From: Methylomonas sp.
GTDB taxonomy: Bacteria > Pseudomonadota > Gammaproteobacteria > Methylococcales > Methylomonadaceae
DNA: 64,000 nt
Direction: 5' to 3'
NCBI RefSeq assembly: GCF_023228165.1
Contig: NZ_JALOBS010000002.1
Span: forward strand, 124,001-188,000
In this document: positions 37,125 through 45,788 of the stretch, in pieces
How positions within the stretch are numbered: position 1 is the first letter of the stretch
How the letters are laid out: each line of letters opens with the position of its first letter
Translations under genes and position numbers: made by a program
Notes under the pieces: model-generated
What the model was told of the DNA's origin: nothing
Database searches by the model: none
What the model saw: the letters and a program-made list of their open reading frames with translations, nothing else

Positions 37125-37469
37125 TTAATTATTTAATGAGTAGGTTTGCACTGCCCGACGTCCTCTATCAAGAGACAATTGCTGCTGGGCAATGATGTTT
37201 TTTTGCGCTTCGACTCGTGATTGAATCAGCAGATCTTGTTGCAAGATCAATTCCGCCAACTGCTTAAGAAACGTCCGATATTGCTTCGGAACCGCAGGAG
37301 AAAATAGCTGAACAAGATAGGCATGCCTAGCCTCGATAACAATAGCCAACATTTTCCATGCGGAATGCTCGATACATGATTCTATTTTCTCCGAATAAGT
37401 ATTCAATATGGTGTTTTGCAACTCAATCCAATTCGGATCAGCCGCGCTTGAATATTCAGGCAATTGCAT
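37125..37469 (-). CDS. FliT-like flagellar chaperone
   Basis: A 114-residue, highly helical protein with no strong motif. Position directly after fliS, with a 14-bp overlap, and its size fit FliT, the chaperone of the cap protein FliD. The C-terminal part (LAELILQQDLLIQSRVEAQ) could form a coiled coil. The name rests mainly on context. Confidence 0.6.
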   Translation of the reverse strand: MQLPEYSSAADPNWIELQNTILNTYSEKIESCIEHSAWKMLAIVIEARHAYLVQLFSPAVPKQYRTFLKQLAELILQQDLLIQSRVEAQKNIIAQQQLSLDRGRRAVQTYSLNN

Positions 37470-37842
37470 CCCAAGCTTCCTTGATATCCCTCATTAGGAC
37501 TGCGACTTCATCAAGCTTTGCCTCACTATTCTCATAACTGGCCTGAACTAACTGAGCGTTAATATAACCGTACAATTGATGCAAATTGGCAGCCAAATCG
37601 CCACCCTGCTCTAAATCCAACGCTTCGTTCAACCCCCCAACGATACCAATGGCTCTGGAAATAAAAACGCTTTTCGCTTCCAAATCACCATGTGCCATGG
37701 CGCCTTTTGCCGAATTGATTCTAGCCAGAAACCCTTCCATCAACATTTGAATCAGCCGATGGGGCGAGTCCTCGCCTATCCCGCCAACATTATGCACATC
37801 AGTATAATGTTGAGCTCGATTTTTATATGCGGGAGAATACAT
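37456..37842 (-). CDS. fliS: Flagellar export chaperone FliS
   Basis: Binds the C-terminus of flagellin in the cytoplasm and stops early polymerisation. The family pattern is clear: YxDV near the start, SPHRLIQMLMEGFLARI, then the SVFISRAIGIVGGLNEALD segment. 128 residues. It lies between fliD (12 bp away) and the fliT-like gene (overlapping). Confidence 0.93.
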   Translation of the reverse strand: MYSPAYKNRAQHYTDVHNVGGIGEDSPHRLIQMLMEGFLARINSAKGAMAHGDLEAKSVFISRAIGIVGGLNEALDLEQGGDLAANLHQLYGYINAQLVQASYENSEAKLDEVAVLMRDIKEAWDAIA

Positions 37843-37854
37843 GAGAGATTCCTC

Positions 37855-39270
37855 TTAATTTTTACTAATCCAGTTACTTAAAAAAGTACTGGTAGTATTT
37901 AACGTTCCAACCGTAACATCCATTGCCGTGAATTGTCTCAACAGCATGGCCTGATAATTCGCCTGCCGATCTTGAACGTTGAGTTTTTGATCGCTCAGTG
38001 CCGATATCTGTTTTTTCAACGAATTCTGGCGCGTCTCCAAAGAGCCGCCTGACTGTAAAAAAAGCTTCAACCGACTATCCATACGGGTTGAAACACCATC
38101 AGCCGACGAAAAGACATCGCTGACTGACTGAATATCCGACTTGAGAGCCTCTGTAAGTTTGGCACTGTCCAATGACATGACGCCATCCCTATTAATACTG
38201 ATACCTATCATCGCCAAGGAATTGTAATTACCCGACGCCGAAGAAACATTAGCAGTTGCGGCTTGTCTGATTTGGGCTGCAACCAAACGCAAAGTCGAGT
38301 CGCCAAGCAGCGCTCCATTACCCGTCCCGCTGCCATCGGTGGCCCCACCAAATTTCCCAAGACTTTTAGTGGTGGATTTTAATTTATTGTATCCGTCCAC
38401 AAACCCTTGCACGGTTGTCTTGATTGCTTCCTCGTCAAGACTAATTTGTACATCAACTGTTTCACCGACATTTGAACCTTGAAGATCAAGGTTTACACCC
38501 GGCAAAACATCGGTGATCAGATTACTGCTACGCGTTGCAGTTTGTTGATCGACCTTAATAATTGCGTCCAAAGGGTCGCTTAAGGACTGAAGACTGCCAG
38601 AAAAAAAACTGGATATCCCTAATGAATCGGTATTATTTCCATCATCATCGTTTCCGCTGACCGTAAAGCCGTTTTTAGTGCCTACATCCTTAGCGGTTAA
38701 CACCAATTTTGATACCGTTTTTCCATTATCAGGATCATTTGGCCCTGTCGAAACATGATCGACATTAACAATACTGGCAGTAACAAAATTATTTCCGGCT
38801 GCTTGATTTATAGCATCCCGCAAGCCCTGCAGAGTAGTGGTATTGTCGGTTGTTACGCTAAAAGAAGCACCGTCCGGCCTATCAAACGTTAGGGTTCCGC
38901 TACCAATCGACGCGGAAGAATTACTGAATTCCGGCGCAGCAATCGACTTTTGAGCCTTGGCAAGCTGCACCACTTCAACTGCATACGAACCCGCAACAGC
39001 CCCACTGGCAGCTGTAGCCTTTAAAACTGACTCATCTGAAGAGGTTGTTTTAAAGGTTTTAAACAGGTTGCCGTCCTTCAATTTAGCTACGATCGAACTA
39101 AAATCAGACAACCCACTTTTTAAAGTACCCAGACCACTTAGTAAGGTATTGGCAGCACTAGTCTTTCGGCTAATAGCATTTAAAGCCGGCTGGGCCTCAG
39201 CAGTTGCCAGCTGAGTAACAAGACTCTGAATATCTATACCGGAGCCTATTCCAGTTGAAGATACTATCAT
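37855..39270 (-). CDS. fliD: Flagellar filament capping protein FliD
   Basis: Cap protein that guides flagellin folding at the filament tip. The N-terminal GIGSGIDIQSLVTQL motif and a C-terminal coiled-coil region (about residues 395-460) match FliD. The centre is rich in Ser, Thr and Asp. 471 residues. It follows flaG (27 bp) and precedes fliS on the same strand. Confidence 0.94.
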   Translation of the reverse strand: MIVSSTGIGSGIDIQSLVTQLATAEAQPALNAISRKTSAANTLLSGLGTLKSGLSDFSSIVAKLKDGNLFKTFKTTSSDESVLKATAASGAVAGSYAVEVVQLAKAQKSIAAPEFSNSSASIGSGTLTFDRPDGASFSVTTDNTTTLQGLRDAINQAAGNNFVTASIVNVDHVSTGPNDPDNGKTVSKLVLTAKDVGTKNGFTVSGNDDDGNNTDSLGISSFFSGSLQSLSDPLDAIIKVDQQTATRSSNLITDVLPGVNLDLQGSNVGETVDVQISLDEEAIKTTVQGFVDGYNKLKSTTKSLGKFGGATDGSGTGNGALLGDSTLRLVAAQIRQAATANVSSASGNYNSLAMIGISINRDGVMSLDSAKLTEALKSDIQSVSDVFSSADGVSTRMDSRLKLFLQSGGSLETRQNSLKKQISALSDQKLNVQDRQANYQAMLLRQFTAMDVTVGTLNTTSTFLSNWISKN

Positions 39271-39297
39271 TTCGCTCCCCTTACCTTTTCGGTGACT

Positions 39298-39723
39298 TTA
39301 AGCACGATCCTGAAGCATGGAACCGTGCTGCCCATCCAGTTCCTGCATACGTCTTATAAAGTCCAGCGTTTCCTCCGCGGGTATTTGCCTAACCACCTCG
39401 CCGCTATCGCTGTCGACAATCTTAACCACAACTTCCTTCGTAGCATCATCCACTTCAAACTGCAGATTACGCTTCGCTTCCTGAAATATACTATTACCTT
39501 TATCAACTGCCTGCTTTACAGCACCCAAAGTAGCATCCGCTTTAGTCTTTTCACTTTGTGCATCAGCAGAAATCTGTGGATCGGCCTGAGCAGCCGCAGA
39601 CTCTTGTGACTGAACCTTTTGAGTTACTCCCGACGGATTGGCATTTTGCAGATCTTGCTTGCTGTTAGAATTCACAACAGTCACGGGAGATAGCTTCAAC
39701 ACATTTGAAATCTCGCTACTCAT
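39298..39723 (-). CDS. flaG: FlaG family flagellar protein (copy 2)
   Basis: FlaG C-terminal signature: LQFEVDDATKEVVVKIVD and GEVVRQIPAEE at about residues 85-120. The N-terminal half is rich in Ser, Gln and Ala. The ATG at 39723 has an AAGGTG site; a GTG at 39732 is a weaker start. 141 residues. It is separated from flagellin 2 by a strong terminator and leads the fliD-fliS-fliT run. Confidence 0.9.
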   Translation of the reverse strand: MSSEISNVLKLSPVTVVNSNSKQDLQNANPSGVTQKVQSQESAAAQADPQISADAQSEKTKADATLGAVKQAVDKGNSIFQEAKRNLQFEVDDATKEVVVKIVDSDSGEVVRQIPAEETLDFIRRMQELDGQHGSMLQDRA

Positions 39724-39746
39724 GACGCTCACCTTATACTGATCAT

Positions 39747-39781
39747 ATAAAAACGGAAGGTCACGCGTACCGTAACCCTCC
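39747..39781 (-). terminator. Terminator downstream of flagellin 2
   Basis: On the minus strand an 11-bp stem (GGAGGGTTACG / CGTGACCTTCC, two wobbles, 5-nt loop) is followed by GTTTTTATAT. It begins 9 bp after the flagellin stop and lies before flaG. It should let flagellin mRNA be made in excess of the downstream genes. Confidence 0.82.
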
Positions 39782-39789
39782 TAGCTTGT

Positions 39790-40638
39790 CTATCTAAGCA
39801 AACTAAGCACTGATTGCGTTGATTGGTTTGCCTGTGCCAACATCGCCGTTCCCGCTTGTTGCAATATTTGCGACCGACTCAAGTTGGATGTTTCAACTGC
39901 GAAATCGGCATCCAATATTCTCGAACGAGCCGCACTTTGGTTTTCGATGGATGATTGCAGATTACCAATTGTGGTTGTAAACCGGTTTTGCACGGCACCC
40001 AATGTAGCACGGAAATCATCAATTTTAGCAATCGCAGTGTCTATAGTATTAATAGCGGACAACACATCAGCAGAAGCGGCGCCACTACCAATGGAGACTC
40101 CTCCCGCTGCGATTGCACTGATACCGGAAACGCCTTGTAAATCTGAAACGGTAATCGAAATTTGGTTATTGACCGAAGTACCCGCGCCCACTTGAAATAT
40201 CGCACCGACCAAGCTGCCATTGAGGATTTTCTTACCATTGAACTCGGTGTTCTCTATGATACGGTTGATCTCATCCCCGAGTTGTTTAAATTCGGTTTGC
40301 AGTTTTTGACGATCAGAGTCGGATACAGCGCCTCTGTTAGCCGCTTGCACACCCAAGTCACGCATACGTTGCAGAGTCTCGGTAATTGAGCCCATCGCGC
40401 TTTCCGCAGTTTGCGCCATCGAAATACCGTCATTCGCATTACGCATGGCCACAGTCATGCCGCGAACTTGAGATGTCATTCTATCCGCAATCGCTAAACC
40501 CGCGGCATCGTCTTTTGCAGAGTTTACTCGCAAACCTGAAGACAACCTCTCCATCGAGGTTCTTAACGACATATTCGTTCTATCTAGCATACGTTGGCTA
40601 TTCAACGATGCAATATTTGTATTGATTACCATTGCCAT
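39790..40638 (-). CDS. fliC: Flagellin (copy 2)
   Basis: Filament subunit with conserved N-terminal (MAMVINTNIASLNSQRML) and C-terminal (LQQAGTAMLAQANQSTQ) D0/D1 regions and a short variable centre. 282 residues. The ATG at 40638 has a GGAGGGTG site; the in-frame start at 40653 would cover that site. It has its own sigma-28 promoter about 90 bp upstream and its own terminator, so it is probably the main flagellin. Confidence 0.96.
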   Translation of the reverse strand: MAMVINTNIASLNSQRMLDRTNMSLRTSMERLSSGLRVNSAKDDAAGLAIADRMTSQVRGMTVAMRNANDGISMAQTAESAMGSITETLQRMRDLGVQAANRGAVSDSDRQKLQTEFKQLGDEINRIIENTEFNGKKILNGSLVGAIFQVGAGTSVNNQISITVSDLQGVSGISAIAAGGVSIGSGAASADVLSAINTIDTAIAKIDDFRATLGAVQNRFTTTIGNLQSSIENQSAARSRILDADFAVETSNLSRSQILQQAGTAMLAQANQSTQSVLSLLR

Positions 40639-40728
40639 GATGTCACCCTCCACACTGTTTGAGACTTACAACATCCTAAACAGTGCATTTCTTGATTGAT
40701 TAAAGAAGATTTATTTAACTCAACCTAT

Positions 40729-40755
40729 TTATCGTCTGTAGCAAGGAATACTTTA
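40729..40755 (-). promoter_or_regulatory. Sigma-28 (FliA) promoter of flagellin 2
   Basis: Read on the minus strand: TAAAGTAT, an 11-nt spacer, then GACGATAA. The FliA consensus is TAAAGTTT-N11-GCCGATAA, so 14 of 16 positions agree with exact spacing. It lies about 90 bp before the flagellin ATG, leaving a leader of roughly 80 nt. Confidence 0.8.
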
Positions 40756-40896
40756 AATTTTTTTTGTCCTCGACCGCGCGCCTATACCACATCGCCGATC
40801 AAAAATAAAAAAAACCAATTAAAACAACTATTTGCCGAGCAATTTCGCGCAATATTTAGCTCGTATCACGGCAAATCAACTGCGTTGAGGGCAACG

Positions 40897-41940
40897 TTAT
40901 TCAAAGATATCCCACGTCAACGGTGTGCCCTTCTTCACAGTTTTTGATACTTTACGGCCTAAAAGCAGCTCATAGAATTTCGGTGGCAGCCCATGCCCCG
41001 GCCGAATGCGCCGCATATTTAATGGCGTAAGCACATCGCCAGGCGCCAAGTCTTCGGCAACGTACAGAGAACGGCGACGCATACGCGCTTTTTCCTCGGC
41101 CTCGGTCGGACCGTATTTGACGCTACCTAAAGCTTGCCAAGCGCGCGCGGTTTCCGCGACCAAACCCGCAAATTCATTCGGCTCCAGCGAAAAAGCAGCG
41201 TCAACCCCGCCTTCAGCCCGGTCAAGCGTAAAATGCTTTTCAATCACGGTCGCACCAAACGCTACCGCTGCTACTGCCGCACCGATTCCCAAAGTATGGT
41301 CGGAAAGCCCCACTTCACAGTCGAACAACTCCCTCATATGAGCAATGGTGCGTAAATTGGTATTTGCGGGGGAGGCAGGATATGTACTGGTACATTTAAA
41401 CAAAACCAGTTCCTTACACCCAGCCTGACGAGCCGTATCGACAGCTTCGGCAATTTCAGAGATTGTCGCCATGCCGGTCGAGATTAAAAGCGGTTTTCCC
41501 GTCCCGGCAGCTTTACGAATCAACGGCAGGTCCACACATTCGAAAGAGGCAATTTTGTAGCAAGGTACATCCAATGTCTCAAGAAAATCCACTGCCGTTT
41601 CATCGAAAGGCGAACTAAAACAATACAGGCCATGCTGCTTTGCCCGGGCCATGATGGGCGCATGCCACTCCCAAGGGGTGTGGGCTTGTTGATAAAGCGA
41701 ATGCAGTGCTTGCCCCTTCCAGAGAGAACTGCTGTCGCTGATTATGAAATCACCCTCGGTTATATCCAGCGTCATAGTGTCCGCAGTATAAGTTTGCAAC
41801 TTAATAGCATGAGCGCCGGCATTAGCTGCGGCATCGACAATCGCCAATGCCCGCTCCAGAGATTGGTTATGATTGCCGGACATCTCCGCAATAATAAACG
41901 GCGGCTGTTCTTTACCTATGGCTTGATTAGAAATATGCAT
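40897..41940 (-). CDS. pseI: Pseudaminic acid synthase PseI
   Basis: Condenses 2,4-diacylamido-2,4,6-trideoxy-L-altrose with PEP to give pseudaminic acid. The NeuB-type TIM barrel shows FIIAEMSGNHNQSLERA, LQTYTADTMTLD, FSSPFDETAVDFLE, YKIASFE and GLSDHTLG. A C-terminal SAF (antifreeze-like) domain begins at about residue 285 (RRRSLYVAEDLAPGDVL). 347 residues. Last pse gene of the leftward run; 115 bp separate it from the ATP-grasp gene. Confidence 0.92.
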   Translation of the reverse strand: MHISNQAIGKEQPPFIIAEMSGNHNQSLERALAIVDAAANAGAHAIKLQTYTADTMTLDITEGDFIISDSSSLWKGQALHSLYQQAHTPWEWHAPIMARAKQHGLYCFSSPFDETAVDFLETLDVPCYKIASFECVDLPLIRKAAGTGKPLLISTGMATISEIAEAVDTARQAGCKELVLFKCTSTYPASPANTNLRTIAHMRELFDCEVGLSDHTLGIGAAVAAVAFGATVIEKHFTLDRAEGGVDAAFSLEPNEFAGLVAETARAWQALGSVKYGPTEAEEKARMRRRSLYVAEDLAPGDVLTPLNMRRIRPGHGLPPKFYELLLGRKVSKTVKKGTPLTWDIFE

Positions 41941-42055
41941 TCACTATCCACATGGATGTAGTACAAACAAGGCGTTACCACGCTTAATAATTTAGGTACC
42001 CGGCTATTCATCGAACAGCAGACAATCGCCGGATTTTCACCGTTTGTTGATCCGC

Positions 42056-43273
42056 TCATGTATCAACAAATTGAATACTAATTTTAGACAGCGCGGCAGC
42101 ACTATTTCGGCGCGCCTCGTCCCTATCTTGGCCTTGGGCAATTATTGCGCCGAATCGGGCGGCGGAACTATTCAGGGATGGCAAAAGCCGCCCTATCCCA
42201 GCATTAATATCTACCAACAAGATACCCGGCGAATTTTTTGCATTCCCAGTGCCCACGATATCGGCAACCGGTCTGTTTATGATCGGATAATCCAGCTCGG
42301 TCATAAATCGAACCGATAATGCAGGAACGGGATCGACTCCGACACAGTCATTCAGCGAAAAAACACAACCCATAGCGAGTTTAATTGCCACGTCTATCAT
42401 ATCGATACCCGACATATACAACCCCACTTCCCGCATAAAACCGCCGGGTATTCGAGCGGCAATTTCGATTACCTGAGCGCCATTATTGCCGACGACCACC
42501 TGAGGATAGGCGATGCCGTTCTTCAGGCCAATCGCCTTAATGGCTAAAATCGAAGCCGCTTTGACGGCACTAGCTTGCTGAGCCGAAATATCAGGAGGAA
42601 ACACATGCTCTACCGCTATACCAAAATGAGGCGAAGCCGCCGTAACCCGGTTCGAAAGCGACAGGACGGTTATCTGTCCCGCCACAACCGCAGCGGTAAC
42701 ATTGATTTCCGGCCCGGCATAAAACGTTTCGACAATGGCGTAACCATCCGTTGAATATTTAATCGCCTCATCAAAGCACTGACAAAGCACAGACCAATCG
42801 CCTATTTTTTCAACACCGCGCTGACCAGATGAGTTACTGGGCTTGATCACAAGCGGGTAACCAAATTGATTGGCGAAGTTTTCGGCTTCGACCAAGGTTT
42901 TTACCGCCTCGCTGACCGGACTGGGCACACCAAATTCTTTAAAAGCAGCGCGCATGGCATTTTTATTGGTCGCTTTAAGCGCGGTTTCTTCCGACATAGC
43001 CGGCAAACCCAGTATGCGGGCTATCTTGGCAACAATAGGCACGGCCACTTCGGAACCCAGCGTCATAATGCCGTGGATTTGATATTGCCTGGCAACATGT
43101 AAATTACCGTCGAAATCGGCCGTACTCACCACCTCGGAGTAATCGGCATATGCAAAGCCCGGCGCCTGCTGATTGATATCCGTAACTACCGTTGCATACC
43201 CCAGTTTTCGGGCATTGATGATAGCAGGCACTTGTTCACGGCCGGCGCCTATGATCATTAACTTTTGTTTCAT
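42056..43273 (-). CDS. ATP-grasp carboxylate-amine ligase in the pse/sulfolactate cluster
   Basis: Ligase that would activate a carboxylate as acyl phosphate and join it to an amine. The N-terminal PurK/CarB-like fold begins MIIGAGREQ. ATP-binding Lys144 is in VIKPSNSSGQRGV, and metal ligands are in QVIEIAARIPGGF (Glu270, Arg274). 405 residues. Its ATG overlaps the TGA of the comA-comB fusion (ATGA), which gives fixed co-translation. By context the acid may be sulfolactate and the amine an amino sugar; this is inference. The family is clear, the substrate is not known. Confidence 0.82.
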   Translation of the reverse strand: MKQKLMIIGAGREQVPAIINARKLGYATVVTDINQQAPGFAYADYSEVVSTADFDGNLHVARQYQIHGIMTLGSEVAVPIVAKIARILGLPAMSEETALKATNKNAMRAAFKEFGVPSPVSEAVKTLVEAENFANQFGYPLVIKPSNSSGQRGVEKIGDWSVLCQCFDEAIKYSTDGYAIVETFYAGPEINVTAAVVAGQITVLSLSNRVTAASPHFGIAVEHVFPPDISAQQASAVKAASILAIKAIGLKNGIAYPQVVVGNNGAQVIEIAARIPGGFMREVGLYMSGIDMIDVAIKLAMGCVFSLNDCVGVDPVPALSVRFMTELDYPIINRPVADIVGTGNAKNSPGILLVDINAGIGRLLPSLNSSAARFGAIIAQGQDRDEARRNSAAALSKISIQFVDT

Positions 43274-44751
43274 AGAAACATTTCAGGGTTATATTTGATC
43301 AGCCGCTTGCCATCGAAAATAGGCACGGCTGCGGATATATCGATTCTCGAACAAAAAACCACATCATCCATATAACCCAACGACACCAAGTTAAGGCCGC
43401 TATCGCTCTCGAGAAAATCCTTCTCCAACTCGCTACTATAATAAGGTTCCAACACACCGCGGGGCGTCACGTTGCCGATTTTTTTCATGATTTCGGTTAC
43501 GGCAGCCCTGTCTTCAATTGCCGGCTGATTGTTTCGACCGGCGGCAAGCAGTGTGATGCTTTTTCCCAATTTAGCCGCAATCTCAATAGCTGCCTGAGCC
43601 ACCGCAGTACAGTTCGTCAGCGCGCCAACCAAAACCACACTATCATTTCCGGTGGCGCTCATGATGCATTCGGTGCCATTAGTGGTGGATATGACCACAG
43701 ACATACCCTTTACATTTTCGGAGCCGATTAAAACAGGACTATTTCCGTAGTCCGCATTGGGTAACTTAGAGCCGCCACGCTCGCCAATTGTGACTTCGCC
43801 GACCAAATCGGTGGCGCTGGTGACGGGAATCACTTCCATAGCACCCTTGGCGATGCACTGCTCAATGGTGGTGCTGGCCCGCAAGGCATCCACCACCACT
43901 ACCACATCGCCTCTTCTTTGCGCCCTAATCGCACCGCCGACCCCCAATTCCAGAAACACTCTGCGACTGTCCTTACAAAAGTCTCTAAAGGTATCCGCTC
44001 TCAGGCCTCGCCGCATGGATTCCAGGCTTAACACGTCGAACGGCGATACATTGCCGATATTGACGTTGGAGCCAATATTCTGCAGCAACCAAACTTGCTG
44101 CTCCTTGGTTGGCGCTTCCCACAACACACTATCCGGATCGACATTGCGAAACAGTTCGTAAGCTAATTCGGAGTTAATTCGGCCGTCAGAATTAAAGATA
44201 CCCACCGTGCCGGACTCTCTGGCTTCCATAATGACCTTGCTGACACCGCTTTGAATATCCTGCTTAATTTCTTCGACCCTATGCCTGTATGTCATTTTCC
44301 GGTCTTCTTCGGGTAATTTTTTCCCGACTTCCGAAATCGTGTAAAATCCTTTGGCAACCGCCTTTTTAATAATATTTTGTTTGTCGCTTAGCGTCATGGT
44401 CGGGTGGATGCCGTTAGAAACCTCTATCGCATTGAAACCCAACTCTTTTAATAAATCGAACATCATATCGACATCGGCAAATTCGAATATCGACTCTATA
44501 AAAGTCCCTCCGGGGCACACGTTAATTCCCGCATCCCGATAAGTTTTTATTTTCTTGATCAAAACGTCGCCGGGATATAAGGCGCATGTACCCCAGCCCA
44601 ACTTAATGGTGTCTATATAGTCTGCCGCGGTTTCGACCAAATCAATCGCAGCATGGATACCTAACGATTTATCCAACACCATGGTCAATCCGGTGCTTCT
44701 GGGTTTTGTAGAACCTTGGGGCAGCCCCAGCTTATTTAAGATTTCATTCAT
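43270..44751 (-). CDS. Fused phosphosulfolactate synthase / 2-phosphosulfolactate phosphatase (ComA-ComB)
   Basis: Residues 1-255 match ComA, which adds sulfite to PEP to give (R)-2-phospho-3-sulfolactate: GLTMVLDK (21-28), LGWGTCAL (51-58), PGGTFIE (80-86), EVGKKLP (141-147), EARESG (176-181), EAPTKEQQV (212-220) and SLESMRRGLRADTF (242-255). Residues about 265-493 match ComB, the Mg-dependent phosphatase giving sulfolactate: VDALRAST (287-294), GERGG (323-327), GNSP (336-339), TTNGT (356-360). Both enzymes are usually separate, in coenzyme M or spore sulfolactate synthesis. Here they are one protein among pse genes. Confidence 0.93.
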   Translation of the reverse strand: MNEILNKLGLPQGSTKPRSTGLTMVLDKSLGIHAAIDLVETAADYIDTIKLGWGTCALYPGDVLIKKIKTYRDAGINVCPGGTFIESIFEFADVDMMFDLLKELGFNAIEVSNGIHPTMTLSDKQNIIKKAVAKGFYTISEVGKKLPEEDRKMTYRHRVEEIKQDIQSGVSKVIMEARESGTVGIFNSDGRINSELAYELFRNVDPDSVLWEAPTKEQQVWLLQNIGSNVNIGNVSPFDVLSLESMRRGLRADTFRDFCKDSRRVFLELGVGGAIRAQRRGDVVVVVDALRASTTIEQCIAKGAMEVIPVTSATDLVGEVTIGERGGSKLPNADYGNSPVLIGSENVKGMSVVISTTNGTECIMSATGNDSVVLVGALTNCTAVAQAAIEIAAKLGKSITLLAAGRNNQPAIEDRAAVTEIMKKIGNVTPRGVLEPYYSSELEKDFLESDSGLNLVSLGYMDDVVFCSRIDISAAVPIFDGKRLIKYNPEMFL

Positions 44752-44765
44752 GGCATATGCTTAGG

Positions 44766-45680
44766 TTATAAAATTAACTTTTTATGGAAAAACCCAATTA
44801 AATTGCGGCCCAGCCCGAGTTCTGCAAACGACTCATACAATTTAAGGGCTTTATCGATCGATATATCATGAATAAGATTTTCAACCCGCATTCTGGCTTT
44901 ATGCACCGACTTGCCCGCACCGGGGTGCATCACGTAATTTGTGTTTTCATTCAAAAGGGCCAAATCGATGGGATAATCGCAAAGCAGTTTAAACTGCGCA
45001 TAACCCGCTTCATCGCATATATTCATTAATCCTTCGGCATTGAAATAGGAAATATGATCCGGCTTTACCACCCAGAAGGGTTTATCGATACAGCCTAACC
45101 GCATCAGTTCCAACTGCAGCATTGAAAAATCATTCGGAACCTCGATAATTAATACGCCCTTTTTCGCCAACAAATGATGCATTTTTTGCAAAACCGCCAG
45201 CGGCTCCAACACATGCTCTAAAATATTGTCCAGCAAGATCAGCTCAAAACTCACACCATCCGCGACGAGTCTATCGATAGAAGCGCCAATATCGCCGATA
45301 AGCAGTTTTTCCAACATATCAGGATTATGCATGGAACATCCGTAACTGCTGTAATCCAGACCCGACGCATCCCAACCGGCCTCGGTAAAGTAACTCATGG
45401 CAAAACCTTCGCCCGCGCCGACATCCAGAAATTTCTTCGCCCCCTTTCCAGGCGAATTTTCTATAAATTGCTTGGCAACGCAGGCCTTTTGTTCTAGCTT
45501 TTTCCGCTTCCATAACAAATCATCGGCACTATATGCATGCTGATGCATTTGAATCGATTGTTGATAATATTTGTTCGCGTAATAATCTTTCAGCTCAGCT
45601 TCGGACGGCTTTGAAGCCAACTCATGGAAACCATATTGATTTTTTTCAATGCCGCATGCACTTAAATTTAAACTAGTCAT
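44766..45680 (-). CDS. Class I SAM-dependent methyltransferase
   Basis: The SAM-binding motif FLDVGAGEGFAMSYF is at about residues 84-98 and the later LILLDNILEHVLEP is the motif II acidic loop. The C-terminal region contains VPNDFS and VVKPDHISYF, a pattern of glycan- or small-molecule methyltransferases (Methyltransf_23 type). 304 residues. It lies between pseG and the comA-comB fusion, 14 bp from the latter. It could O-methylate the sugar or its acyl group. Confidence 0.8.
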   Translation of the reverse strand: MTSLNLSACGIEKNQYGFHELASKPSEAELKDYYANKYYQQSIQMHQHAYSADDLLWKRKKLEQKACVAKQFIENSPGKGAKKFLDVGAGEGFAMSYFTEAGWDASGLDYSSYGCSMHNPDMLEKLLIGDIGASIDRLVADGVSFELILLDNILEHVLEPLAVLQKMHHLLAKKGVLIIEVPNDFSMLQLELMRLGCIDKPFWVVKPDHISYFNAEGLMNICDEAGYAQFKLLCDYPIDLALLNENTNYVMHPGAGKSVHKARMRVENLIHDISIDKALKLYESFAELGLGRNLIGFFHKKLIL

Positions 45681-45788
45681 GATGAAAATTTACTGAGTTA
45701 ACTAAAATTTATTCGTCCAAGCACGCCAAGAAAACACAACCCGTCTTTTTGTTTTACAACCGCGTATCCTGTCGGCAGACCGTAAAAT

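Noticed and set aside
43270..44751. Coenzyme M synthesis
   Set aside because: ComA and ComB are present, but no ComC, ComDE or ComF-type genes are seen here and bacteria of this type are not expected to make coenzyme M; the glycan context fits better.
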